From Clostridium merdae (lineage in GTDB: Bacteria; Bacillota; Clostridia; Oscillospirales; Acutalibacteraceae), in NCBI RefSeq assembly GCF_900176635.1, contig NZ_FXLN01000003.1, positions 558,001 through 622,000 on the forward strand: a DNA stretch of 64,000 nt, read 5' to 3'. Made by a program: the position numbers and the translations under genes. Positions 42,961 to 51,107 of the stretch are shown here, piece by piece. Under the pieces are notes generated by a model. It did not search any database, was not told where the DNA came from, and saw only the letters and a program-made list of their open reading frames with translations. Numbering within the stretch: position 1 is the stretch's first letter; every line of letters starts with the position of its first letter.

Positions 42961-43498
42961 ATCCCCTTTCCTGTAAAATTACCTTTAATCTGGAACGGGA
43001 GCGGTGCAGCTTTGTTTTAGTGGTACTGGCGTTTAATTGGAGCTGTTCAGCAATTGTCTTCAACGGTTCTCCAAAATAATAGAAGCGGATAAAAATTTCT
43101 CTTTCCGGTTCACCAAAGCACTCCACAGCCGTTTTTATAATCTCCTCTTGCTCCCGCCGAATCGCTAGTTCATCCAATTGTTCTTGGAACACAACCGGAA
43201 GAATATCGTCATCGTAAGAAAGAAATTCATTACCAGATTTTCTGAGCATGTCGATGCTGGTACTTCGCGTCACCTGCGCGATAAACGCTTTCAGGCTTTT
43301 TACACGGATTTGATCGCGCTTCAACCATATTTTGAAGAAAACATCTGCGGCTACCTCTTCTATATCGGCATCCGTGAGGGCTCCCCGGGAGATTCCGCTG
43401 ATGATTGCCGTTACATAACGAGAGTAACGGTCAATTAACGCAGAATACCAAAGCTCCTCGTCATCATTGAGCATAGCCATCATAGTTGTATCATTCAA
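42947..43498 (-). CDS. ECF-type RNA polymerase sigma factor
   Basis: I start at TTG 43498, 6 bases after AAGGAGG, giving 183 residues. The longer frame to 43576 lacks a ribosome site. Region 2 contains ADIEEVAADVFFKIW and ATIS-like helix SLKAFIAQVTRSTSIDMLR. Region 4 has EREIFIRFYYFGEPLKTIAEQLQLNASTTKTKLHRSRSRLK, a clear helix-turn-helix. It is coupled to its anti-sigma gene. No target promoter was identified. Confidence 0.88.
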   Translation of the reverse strand: MNDTTMMAMLNDDEELWYSALIDRYSRYVTAIISGISRGALTDADIEEVAADVFFKIWLKRDQIRVKSLKAFIAQVTRSTSIDMLRKSGNEFLSYDDDILPVVFQEQLDELAIRREQEEIIKTAVECFGEPEREIFIRFYYFGEPLKTIAEQLQLNASTTKTKLHRSRSRLKVILQERGYDCE

Positions 43499-43744
43499 AA
43501 TATCCCTCCTTAAGGCACTTTCCGGAAAGCACCTAACAATACGGAAGAAGTTACCATATGGTTTCACGTTTTCCAATTATCATTTATTTTTTTATAATTT
43601 ACATAAAAGTATGGAATGACTTTTAAACGGCGGAGGCTATTTTCATGCAAACCTGCTCCCAAAACGCAGAAAGCGCACTCCATGAAAAGGAAGCGCGCCC
43701 GAAAGTCCTATTTCTTATATAATAAGAGCATTCCCATACTATTT

Positions 43745-44149
43745 TCATTCTCTAACTTGTTTTGGAAAAGTAAGGGCGAACAAACCACCCATCACAAAAT
43801 ACACCGCGCAATAACCAGTGCCAAAAAGAATGGGTAGCAGAACAATTATGCCAAACCTCTTCAATAAAACAAATACCACATAAACCAAGAGAATGGCAGC
43901 AATGAATGGTTTTGATTTACGCGCAAGCCACGGAATTCCACGAAACGGAAACAAAGAGCATAGAAGCGTCACCATAAAAGCGGCCACAAAAAAGTAGAAC
44001 GCTGGAACTGCTATAAACTCATACAGAAAATCGAGAGCTGTACCAATAGACCGATAATAGAAAACCGTTGTGTAATAATAAACATAGAGTAAGCTTAAGA
44101 TGCTAAAAAGAGCGAAAATCGATTCTGGACGAACTGCATTTTTTCTCAT
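43745..44149 (-). CDS. Small four-helix membrane protein, function unknown
   Basis: This 134-residue protein has four hydrophobic segments (near residues 10-30, 45-70, 82-100 and 105-125) and basic ends. There is no family motif that I recognise. GGAGG lies before the ATG. It sits alone between the sigma gene and the small regulator genes. Confidence 0.65.
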   Translation of the reverse strand: MRKNAVRPESIFALFSILSLLYVYYYTTVFYYRSIGTALDFLYEFIAVPAFYFFVAAFMVTLLCSLFPFRGIPWLARKSKPFIAAILLVYVVFVLLKRFGIIVLLPILFGTGYCAVYFVMGGLFALTFPKQVRE

Positions 44150-44248
44150 GGGACTTCCTCCTTACTTCGATTCATCTTCACAACAAGGAGTATCTATGTT
44201 CTTTTCTAATATATATTATAGCAGATGATAAGCAAAAATCAAAAGAAC

Positions 44249-44407
44249 TTACTTTCCCTTATTTAGGGCATTTGCACATAGCTCCCCAGCAAATTTATAT
44301 AGGGTATCCGCAATCACTTGTTCGGGTTTTAGCCCTCCTGCATGTTCTCCAATCTTCTTGTAGAACGTATACAGATAATCTTCCATCCTAATAGTAACCT
44401 TTTTCAC
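44249..44407 (-). CDS. Small Arc/RHH-like protein
   Basis: A 52-residue frame from GTG at 44407 to TAA at 44249 begins VKKVTIRMEDYLYTFYKK, a pattern like the beta-strand and first helix of ribbon-helix-helix proteins. KPEQVIADTLYKFAGELC follows as a second helix. GAGAGG precedes the GTG by about 9 bases, and a good promoter lies at 44446-44474. It is divergent from the 44491 gene, with a 21-bp palindrome between them. The family call is by pattern only. Confidence 0.65.
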   Translation of the reverse strand: MKKVTIRMEDYLYTFYKKIGEHAGGLKPEQVIADTLYKFAGELCANALNKGK

Positions 44408-44430
44408 ACAGCTTGTCCTCTCTTTCTATG

Positions 44431-44474
44431 TATACTCTTATCAAGAGTATACTCAATATATTGGTCATAGTCAA
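44431..44474 (-). promoter_or_regulatory. Promoter with 21-bp palindromic operator
   Basis: On the minus strand TTGACT (plus 44469-44474) and TATACT (plus 44446-44451) have 17-bp spacing for the 44407 gene. TATACTCTT-ATC-AAGAGTATA (44431-44451) is a perfect inverted repeat that covers the -10. It also lies in the right place to control the divergent 44491 gene. Confidence 0.75.
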
Positions 44475-44490
44475 TCTATTGAGGCGTGCT

Positions 44491-44715
44491 ATGCTAAATT
44501 GGGTGATAAAAATGATAAGCTATGAACCGTTTTATAAAACACTCATTGAGAAAAATATAACTGAGTATTATCTAATTTATAAGCAAGGAATATCCGCCAA
44601 CATTTTGCACCGGATGAAGCACGGCAAAAATATTACACTAAAAACGCTAGACACCCTGTGCTTTATATTAGATTGCGATGTGTCAGATATTATCGAGTAC
44701 AAAAAAGATATGTGA
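44491..44715 (+). CDS. Small XRE-type HTH protein
   Basis: I favour ATG 44491 behind TTGAGG, with ATG 44512 (starting MISYEPFYKTL) as the alternative, giving 74 or 67 residues. The single Cro/C1 helix-turn-helix spans ITEYYLIYKQGISANILHRMKHGKNITLKTLDTLCFILDC. This form is common in small clostridial regulators. It is divergent from the RHH-like gene and shares its palindrome. Confidence 0.78.
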   Translation: MLNWVIKMISYEPFYKTLIEKNITEYYLIYKQGISANILHRMKHGKNITLKTLDTLCFILDCDVSDIIEYKKDM

Positions 44716-44830
44716 AGTAACTAGAATTTCGCTCAGTTTTATTAACTGCATTCTCAATTTGAATCGGTCGCTCCTGATTTTGGGGCAAAAATAACCGACC
44801 GAGCTAACAAGCGGCTCGATCTGTTGTAGA

Positions 44831-45085
44831 ATGGACGGCACAATCATGAGCAGTCAAAAGATAAAGCAAGATGATGAGATTCCCATCGGCAAAAACATTC
44901 AAGAGATACGGCTGAAAAAGAAAATTGGGCAAACCGAACTCATCCGCCGGCTTCAGCTTGCAGATGTAGAAATGACGAGAGAATCCCTAGTAAAAATCGA
45001 ACGAGGAATTCAACATATTTACGCAACACAGCTGCGAGCCATTCGAGATGCACTCGAAACCTCTTACGATGAACTGCTCAAATAA
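44831..45085 (+). CDS. XRE-type HTH protein
   Basis: The 84-residue protein (or 79 from the ATG at 44846) has a Cro/C1 helix-turn-helix with GKNIQEIRLKKKIGQTELIRRLQL and MTRESLVKIERGIQ. Neither start has a good ribosome site, so expression is uncertain. The 115-base gap before it has a CGGTC/GACCG repeat and no other gene. A terminator shared with the tRNA cluster follows. Confidence 0.65.
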   Translation: MDGTIMSSQKIKQDDEIPIGKNIQEIRLKKKIGQTELIRRLQLADVEMTRESLVKIERGIQHIYATQLRAIRDALETSYDELLK

Positions 45086-45106
45086 AAAGTTTTAGAATAA
45101 AATAAT

Positions 45107-45138
45107 AAAAGACCGTCGATATAAATCGACGGTCTTTT
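45107..45138. terminator. Terminator between the HTH gene and the tRNA cluster
   Basis: AAAAGACCGTCGAT (45107-45120) pairs with ATCGACGGTCTTTT (45125-45138). A-runs and T-runs on both sides make it bidirectional. It starts 2 bases after the tRNA-Gln CCA end. Confidence 0.9.
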
Positions 45139-45139
45139 A

Positions 45140-45215
45140 TGGCTGGGCTGGATGGATTCGAACCATCGGGATGACGGAGTCAAAGTCCGTTGCCTTACCG
45201 CTTGGCTACAGCCCA
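45140..45215 (-). tRNA. tRNA-Gln (anticodon TTG)
   Basis: Acceptor TGGGCT/AGCCCA, D-arm AGCCAAGCGG, anticodon stem ACGGA/TCCGT with loop CTTTGAC and T-arm GATGGTTCGAATCCATC are present on the minus strand, with CCA encoded. It is the last tRNA of the four-gene cluster. Confidence 0.93.
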
Positions 45216-45278
45216 TTAGACATGTGATAACGAATAAGAACGAGGCAAAAATTTTCATCTTTGCCTCGCCTTCTTCAG

Positions 45279-45356
45279 TGGGGTGGAAGATGGGATTCGA
45301 ACCCACGATCTCCAGTGCCACAAACTGGCGCTTTAACCGGCTAAGCTACATCCACC
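45279..45356 (-). tRNA. tRNA-His (anticodon GTG)
   Basis: The anticodon loop TTGTGGC lies in a CCAGT/ACTGG stem, and the extra G at -1 typical of tRNA-His is present. CCA is encoded at 45279-45281 (read on the minus strand). Confidence 0.93.
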
Positions 45357-45361
45357 ATATA

Positions 45362-45438
45362 TGGCGCGCCAAAAGGGATTCGAACCCCTGGCCTACTGCT
45401 TAGAAGGCAGTTGCTCTATCCTGCTGAGCTATTGGCGC
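45362..45438 (-). tRNA. tRNA-Arg (anticodon TCT)
   Basis: Acceptor GCGCCAA pairs perfectly with TTGGCGC. Anticodon stem ACTGC/GCAGT has loop CTTCTAA, reading AGA. CCA is encoded. Confidence 0.93.
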
Positions 45439-45446
45439 GAATATCT

Positions 45447-45520
45447 TGGAGCGGGTGATGGGAATCGAACCCACACGACCAGCTTGGAAGGCTGGAGTTC
45501 TACCACTGAACTACACCCGC
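45447..45520 (-). tRNA. tRNA-Gly (anticodon TCC)
   Basis: Acceptor GCGGGTG pairs with CACCCGC. Anticodon stem CCAGC/GCTGG has loop CTTCCAA. CCA is encoded. It is the first tRNA transcribed in the cluster. Confidence 0.94.
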
Positions 45521-45540
45521 AATCAAAAGCGACGTTATGA

Positions 45541-45570
45541 ATTATAACATGTCCTCGTGCCAATTGTCAA
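45541..45570 (-). promoter_or_regulatory. Promoter of the tRNA Gly-Arg-His-Gln cluster
   Basis: On the minus strand TTGACA (plus 45565-45570) and TATAAT (plus 45541-45546) have 18-bp spacing, about 20 bases before tRNA-Gly. Confidence 0.9.
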
Positions 45571-45724
45571 GATAGGTCACTAAATTATTTGCATTCACGG
45601 TAAACTCTTTCTCAATAGAAACACAACCAATATCTAAGCTTTTAAACCGTTTTGCAACTGCTCCATACAATTGATTTCTTCTCTCGCTCAGCTTCTCACT
45701 AAATCTTACATTTATTAAGTTCAT
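45542..45724 (-). CDS. Possible short protein overlapping the tRNA promoter
   Basis: A 60-residue frame from ATG 45724 to TAA 45542 would have a hydrophilic product starting MNLINVRFSEKL. Its start codon lies inside a TATAAT-like box and has no ribosome site, and its end overlaps the tRNA promoter. I list it as a weak candidate only. Confidence 0.2.
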   Translation of the reverse strand: MNLINVRFSEKLSERRNQLYGAVAKRFKSLDIGCVSIEKEFTVNANNLVTYLDNWHEDML

Positions 45725-45812
45725 TATACCCGAATTAAGTTCCAAAAAGCAACCGATATTAGCCTTTGTTAATTAATAAATCAATTTATATATTTAAATT
45801 GATATTTAATAA

Positions 45813-45853
45813 AAGCGCCTTGAATCAGATTACAAAACTGGTTCAAAGCGCTT
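45813..45853 (-). terminator. Terminator of the clpE-like gene
   Basis: AAGCGCCTTGAA (45813-45824) pairs with TTCAAAGCGCTT (45842-45853) with one mismatch, and TTTTATTAAAT follows on the minus strand. Confidence 0.75.
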
Positions 45854-45899
45854 CTTATTCTGCATGAGCTGGTAACACAAATACATCAAACCATAGTGA

Positions 45900-48182
45900 T
45901 TAGATAATATCCAGCTTTATTTCATCATTTTCTTCCGTTACAGCAATACCAGACAACGGCGTATCGCTATGCTCCACAATTTCAGAGGTAATGCGATCCT
46001 CTACCTTACGGCGAATCAGGTTGCGCAAATCACGCGCACCACTCTTACCTCCAATGGCATGCTCCGCAAGCCATTTTATCGCCTTTTCATCGTAAGCAAA
46101 ACGAATTCCACGCTCTGTGAGTGCGGCTATATACTCTTCCAGCATCAATGCGGCAATCCTAATAAAGTCCTCCACCTTGAGCTTGTGGAACACAATCACT
46201 TCATCCACACGACTTAAAAACTCCGGCCGCAGGAATTCCGAAAGAGCCTTCATTGTCTTTTCACGGGTTACGTCAGCATCCGTTTTGGCAAAGCCTAAGG
46301 CACCCTCACGCTTTTCACTGCCTGCGTTAGAGGTCATGATAATGATCGTATTTTCAAAATTGACCGTGCGCCCCTGTGCGTCTGTAATGCGCCCTTCATC
46401 CAAAATTTGAAGAAGGATGTTCATTACATCGGGATGCGCTTTTTCAATTTCATCAAATAGCAAAACAGAATACGGGCGACGGCGCACCTTTTCAGTGACC
46501 TGCCCAGCCTCGTCGTACCCCACATAGCCGGGGGGTGAACCAATAATACGCGAAACCGAGTGCTTCTCCATAAACTCAGACATATCGAGTCGGATGAGCG
46601 TTTCCGGCGTATCAAACAGCTCTTTTGAGATCACCTTCGCCAACTCCGTTTTACCCACGCCGGTTGGGCCGACAAAGATAAAGGATGCGGGGCGGCGGCG
46701 AGGACTAATTTGCACCCTGCTGCGGCGAATGGCTGCCGCTACAGCAGTAACAGCTTCTTCCTGCCCAATTACTTTTTTATTCAAAAGCTCCTCGAGACCA
46801 GCAAGCTTTTTCAGCTCACTTTCCTCTACACGGCTGGCGGGAATACCCGTCCACAATTCGATGACATGAGCCAAATCATCAAGCCCCACATCAGCGCCGA
46901 TTGCTTCGGGCATGAGTACGCGGGTCTTTTCCTCAAGGCTTGCAATTTCATAACGAATTTGCGCTAGCTTCTCATAATCCGGCTCTACACCATCGGCAGT
47001 CAGGTCGGTTTCCTCCTGGCGCAGTGTATCTAAGCGGAAGGTTGCAGCATCATAATCCGCCATCTTCTGGTTGCGGAGCGCGGCACTGGCACAGGCCTCA
47101 TCCAAAAGGTCGATTGCCTTATCCGGCAAAAAGCGGTCGTTAATATAGCGTTCCGACAATACCACCGCACGACGAACCACGTGATCCGGTAAATGCACAC
47201 GGTGGAAATCCTCATAATAGTTTTTAATTCCAAGCAAAACATTGGTTGTTTGCTCTATGGAAGGCTCTCCAATTTTTACCGGCTGAAATCTTCTTTCCAG
47301 CGCACTGTCTTTCTCAATATACTTGCGATACTCGGTAAAGGTGGTCGCACCAATCACCTGAATTTCACCACGTGAAAGAGCGGGCTTTAGAATATTAGCA
47401 GCGTTCATGGAGCCCTCTGCATCACCAGTACCAACTAGGTTATGCACCTCGTCCACAAACAGAATCACATCGCCGTCAGCCTTCACTTCATCTACCAAGC
47501 CCTTAATACGGCTTTCAAACTGGCCGCGGAACTGTGTACCGGCTACCAGTGCGGTAAGGTCTAGTAAATGAATCTCTTTTTTACGCAATCTTGCGGGTAC
47601 ATCTCCCTGCGCAATGCGAATTGCAAGACCCTCTGCAATGGCGGTTTTACCAACACCCGGCTCACCAATCAAGCACGGGTTGTTTTTGGTTCTGCGACAC
47701 AGAATCTGAATCACACGGGCAATTTCCTGATCGCGCCCCACAATGCGGTCTATTTCGTTGTTTCTGGCTCTTTTTGTGAGGTCCGTGCAGTAGGTATCAA
47801 TATTGCGTCGTTTCTTCTTATTCTCGGTCTTCTTATGCTCTACCGTTTGCGTGGCTTCTGTACTGCCGGAGGAAGCCTCCGGTGCAGGCTTATTATTGCC
47901 GCCAAACATACTTTGAATGAGCGGGAACGTGGCTGCGCCGCCGGGCACAAAGCCGTCGCCGTCCTCTGTGGTCTCTGCCAGCTCTCCCATCATCTCGTCG
48001 AGCTGATCCTCCATTGTCTCCAATTGGTCCTCTGTAATGCCCATCTGGCTCATCATATCCTTAACAGGCTGAATACCCATTTCTCTGGCACATTTGAGGC
48101 AATATCCTCTGGCATCCTTTGCGTCTGCACTGGAGGCAACAAACACAACGGCTGGGCGTTTTTTGCATCTTGAACAAATCAT
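45900..48182 (-). CDS. ClpE-like AAA+ unfoldase with N-terminal zinc finger
   Basis: The 760-residue protein starts with CxxC pairs (CSRC at 3-6, CLKC near 28), a zinc finger as in ClpE. No double ClpN repeat is present. An acidic and charged linker (about 45-130) leads to AAA domain 1 (Walker A GEPGVGKT near 173, Walker B VILFVDEVH) and domain 2 (GPTGVGKTEL near 505, VLLFDEIEKAH). A short middle region holds coiled residues. ALGF near 625 is like the ClpP-binding loop. It probably unfolds substrates for ClpP. Length and the finger favour ClpE over ClpC. Confidence 0.85.
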   Translation of the reverse strand: MICSRCKKRPAVVFVASSADAKDARGYCLKCAREMGIQPVKDMMSQMGITEDQLETMEDQLDEMMGELAETTEDGDGFVPGGAATFPLIQSMFGGNNKPAPEASSGSTEATQTVEHKKTENKKKRRNIDTYCTDLTKRARNNEIDRIVGRDQEIARVIQILCRRTKNNPCLIGEPGVGKTAIAEGLAIRIAQGDVPARLRKKEIHLLDLTALVAGTQFRGQFESRIKGLVDEVKADGDVILFVDEVHNLVGTGDAEGSMNAANILKPALSRGEIQVIGATTFTEYRKYIEKDSALERRFQPVKIGEPSIEQTTNVLLGIKNYYEDFHRVHLPDHVVRRAVVLSERYINDRFLPDKAIDLLDEACASAALRNQKMADYDAATFRLDTLRQEETDLTADGVEPDYEKLAQIRYEIASLEEKTRVLMPEAIGADVGLDDLAHVIELWTGIPASRVEESELKKLAGLEELLNKKVIGQEEAVTAVAAAIRRSRVQISPRRRPASFIFVGPTGVGKTELAKVISKELFDTPETLIRLDMSEFMEKHSVSRIIGSPPGYVGYDEAGQVTEKVRRRPYSVLLFDEIEKAHPDVMNILLQILDEGRITDAQGRTVNFENTIIIMTSNAGSEKREGALGFAKTDADVTREKTMKALSEFLRPEFLSRVDEVIVFHKLKVEDFIRIAALMLEEYIAALTERGIRFAYDEKAIKWLAEHAIGGKSGARDLRNLIRRKVEDRITSEIVEHSDTPLSGIAVTEENDEIKLDII

Positions 48183-48264
48183 CTTGTGAATTCTTTCCTC
48201 CGCTGCCGCTACGGGTAAAAATAGGGTGCTGCCCTGCGGCGAAATTGGGGCAAACCGGCACCAG

Positions 48265-48882
48265 TCAACTCGATTTGCGGTTGATGGTGCGTCTGGCCTT
48301 CAACTCTAAATCCACCGTGTCTTTGGGGTCTTCAGAGTGAAGAGTCGACCAGAATATTCCAAAATATCTTAAAAAGGCGTATACCATCATACCGACGGTC
48401 GCCGACAAAAGCGTAATTGTTAGGTAAAAGTTCTCGTAGTTAAAAAATCCTTTTAATACATAAATAACGGCAAACGAAACGTAGAACATGGCTGTTGCTA
48501 CCTTGCCGTACCATTTTGCAGCTGTTGGTCTTTTTTTGCGTTTTAAAAGCACACAGGCCGCTATAATCATCACGGTCTCTTTTACTACAAACACTGCCAA
48601 AAAGGGTACCAGCACCGGCTCTACAATTGCCATGCAAACCGCTACCGCAGCTTGCGTTAGCTTATCTGCTAATGGGTCAAGCAGCTTGCCAAGCTCCGTA
48701 ATTTGGTGAAAGCGGCGGGCAATGTACCCGTCTACCAAATCCGTAAGGCCAGATACCACCAGTACGACTCCCGCTGCCTTCCACTGCTGGCCTAAAAAAT
48801 ACAGCACAAACGGTGGAATTAAAAGAATGCGAAAAACAGAAAGCGCATTCGGAATCGTAATGTTTTTGTTAATGTCCTTCAT
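48265..48882 (-). CDS. pgsA: CDP-alcohol phosphatidyltransferase (phosphatidylglycerophosphate synthase)
   Basis: The start at 48882 follows GGAGTGGAGAA. The 205-residue membrane protein has the CDP-alcohol signature DGYIARRFHQITELGKLLDPLADK near residue 47, with both Asp ligands for the metals. Five hydrophobic segments follow. It makes phosphatidylglycerol phosphate from CDP-diacylglycerol and glycerol 3-phosphate, by homology with PgsA. The upstream cvpA gene ends 36 bp before it. The frame itself does not show substrate choice. Confidence 0.88.
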   Translation of the reverse strand: MKDINKNITIPNALSVFRILLIPPFVLYFLGQQWKAAGVVLVVSGLTDLVDGYIARRFHQITELGKLLDPLADKLTQAAVAVCMAIVEPVLVPFLAVFVVKETVMIIAACVLLKRKKRPTAAKWYGKVATAMFYVSFAVIYVLKGFFNYENFYLTITLLSATVGMMVYAFLRYFGIFWSTLHSEDPKDTVDLELKARRTINRKSS

Positions 48883-48917
48883 TTCTCCACTCCCATCAGC
48901 CACAGGGCTATCCCCCA

Positions 48918-49604
48918 TTATTCCTCAGGGAACAGGAAATTAACCGGGCTTTTTTCATAAAGCGTTTGGTAAACCCAAGAGGTTTTAAATTCACTCTGTG
49001 TAATCCCAAACAACCCATCCTTCATCATGGGCAAAGCAAGCTGAAGCAGCATGCAAACCAGCAGTACAATTGCACAGCCACTGAAAAAACCAACCACACC
49101 GCCGGCTGCCATATCAATTTGGTGTAAAATTGGCAGACGAGATAAAGAATTTAGCATGCGCAGTACAATACGCACTACAAAATAGATTGCTGAAAATAAA
49201 ACGACCGTAACTACCAATCGGGTGAAGCCGATGACGGACGGAGAAAGCAGGTTCGCAATTTGCGGTGCCGCTTTTTCAATGGAACCGTTTAGCGCAGACA
49301 AAAAGCCTTCGCCCGAGATATGGCTGCCTAAAAAGGACGGCAAAGAACCTTGCAGTGCCTGCACTTGCTGCTCTGCACCTTGCCCTGCTGTTTTTTGCAG
49401 AGTCTCCGTAATTTTGCCCACCATATTGTCGTAAATAAAGTTTTGGTACAATGCGCCTGCCGCCATGCGCCCAATCACCGCCGCCGCTACGGAAGCAACT
49501 ACATAGCCAACAAACCCAGCCAGGGAACGAATTAACCCCTTTTCACAGCCTACAATCGTAAACCAAGTGAGAATTCCAATTAAAATTAAATCAATAATGG
49601 TCAC
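48918..49604 (-). CDS. CvpA family membrane protein
   Basis: The start is GTG at 49604 behind GGGGAGG. The 228-residue protein has about four hydrophobic segments and the CvpA pattern: an N-terminal IIDLILIGILTWFTIVGCEKGLIRSLAGFVG, then helices after a polar loop. CvpA was linked to colicin V production and to membrane stress; its molecular job is unknown. A promoter lies at 49683-49711. Confidence 0.83.
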   Translation of the reverse strand: MTIIDLILIGILTWFTIVGCEKGLIRSLAGFVGYVVASVAAAVIGRMAAGALYQNFIYDNMVGKITETLQKTAGQGAEQQVQALQGSLPSFLGSHISGEGFLSALNGSIEKAAPQIANLLSPSVIGFTRLVVTVVLFSAIYFVVRIVLRMLNSLSRLPILHQIDMAAGGVVGFFSGCAIVLLVCMLLQLALPMMKDGLFGITQSEFKTSWVYQTLYEKSPVNFLFPEE

Positions 49605-49682
49605 CAGGCAACCTCCCCAATTTCTGAACCCGCCGTGCGGGCATAATAAAATGATACAGGCTGTCGAGCGAGCCTTTCTAAT

Positions 49683-49711
49683 AATATATCACAAAGCAAA
49701 TAGTACGGCAA
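49683..49711 (-). promoter_or_regulatory. Promoter of the cvpA-pgsA operon
   Basis: On the minus strand TTGCCG (plus 49706-49711) and TATATT (plus 49683-49688) have 17-bp spacing, about 80 nt before the cvpA start. Confidence 0.65.
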
Positions 49712-49808
49712 GGTAAGAAAAAAAACAAAATGTAAACAATGCGCAACATAGTTACGAACAAAAAACAGCACTTTCCCCTAGTCCAATACCGGTGAAAGCG
49801 CCGTTTGT

Positions 49809-51107
49809 TTACTTGCCGGAAGAGTTAAGCGCAGAAGCGCTTCCTGTTGCTTGCTCCTGCTGTTCACCAAAATTTTCTAAGCGGATTTCATTAAAGCCTA
49901 ACACATATACCGAGCTTTCGTCCCGTAATGTAATGGCTCGGGCATCCTTTCCGCCACTGCATATTCCCTTTTGTGAACCACTGGATGCAGTATATGCGTG
50001 AATGCTTTCGTCACTCAGCAGCACCGCAGCCGTATCACCATATAGTGATACATCTGTCGCAGTCTCCCCCAGCGGCACCGAAGCCACTTGCTTTCCCTTT
50101 ACATCCAGCAGCACAAGGCTTGCAGAGGCCGCATTGGCGTAAGGCGACAGCAATAGTGCCGTTCGACCATTGTCTACCGAACTGCCAATATAGGTCTGTG
50201 AGCCATAGCTGTAATCGGTTTTGCCCCCATTTTCAGAAATCACACTGGTAAGGCGGTCGCCAACAGCAACAACAGCTCCATTTTGCCCATAATTGAGCGA
50301 TAATATTAAATTATCTTGAAACGTAAGCTGAGAAAGCGGCTTGGGACTGCTAAAGTCAAATAAATAAACAGCTGAAACCATCGCTCCGTTTTTACTGGCT
50401 ACGCCAGCTACTGCGGCACGGGTACCACTGCGATTCAGGGCTATATGAGTAATGTAATATCCTGAGAAATCGTAAGTATAAAACGGTTTACCGGTCTCAC
50501 CGTAGACCGAAAGGCGCGAGTAATACCCTTGGCTTTCCGTTGCCAGGGCAACACGTCCGTTACCAGCAATTGCACCGGCAAGAATATCTGCCTCCGCAAT
50601 GCGTCGTTCTCCCGGCTTGGAAATGCTCTCCACCTGAAAGCCGGTGCCGCCTAGGTTATACACCAGCACGCGCTGACCCCATGCCTTTGCAACGGGGTTC
50701 GAAAAGCTGTGCTGTCGGCGCGTGAGCTCTTTTGCAGTGGAGTTTAAAACAGTAATGGAGGTATCGCTCACCACGAACACATTTTTATCTGTGGCAAAAA
50801 AATTGCCGGGAGAAATGTTGCGGCCGTTGTTCAACGAAGCCGGGTAGCCGTCCCCCATACCCATGCCCACTACCTTGGACTGAATCCAGCCTCCAATGTT
50901 TTGCGGGGTAAGGTTATCGAGATTAAACCACACCAAAAGGCCGGCAACTGATAGAAGCAATATAAGTATCACCCGGTACAGCCAACGGGGCATCTGCGGG
51001 AATACGACTCGCTCACGGTGCTCCCGCACATTTGGGTTGCCCTCGCGGTCAAGCTCTTCCAAATCACTTTCGTCATCTGCAAAGCGCTTTCCCTTTCTCT
51101 TTGGCAT
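49809..51107 (-). CDS. DUF5711-type membrane-anchored propeller protein
   Basis: This 432-residue protein has a basic, charged N-terminus (RKGKRFADDES), one membrane helix (about 40-62) and an extracellular part with repeats that look like beta-propeller blades (VFVVSDTSITVLN, VLVYNLGG, AVYLFDFSS, SLVLLDVKG). That fits DUF5711 of Oscillospirales. The ATG overlaps the truA stop by one base. Function is unknown; it may bind cell-wall or secreted partners. Confidence 0.72.
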   Translation of the reverse strand: MPKRKGKRFADDESDLEELDREGNPNVREHRERVVFPQMPRWLYRVILILLLSVAGLLVWFNLDNLTPQNIGGWIQSKVVGMGMGDGYPASLNNGRNISPGNFFATDKNVFVVSDTSITVLNSTAKELTRRQHSFSNPVAKAWGQRVLVYNLGGTGFQVESISKPGERRIAEADILAGAIAGNGRVALATESQGYYSRLSVYGETGKPFYTYDFSGYYITHIALNRSGTRAAVAGVASKNGAMVSAVYLFDFSSPKPLSQLTFQDNLILSLNYGQNGAVVAVGDRLTSVISENGGKTDYSYGSQTYIGSSVDNGRTALLLSPYANAASASLVLLDVKGKQVASVPLGETATDVSLYGDTAAVLLSDESIHAYTASSGSQKGICSGGKDARAITLRDESSVYVLGFNEIRLENFGEQQEQATGSASALNSSGK

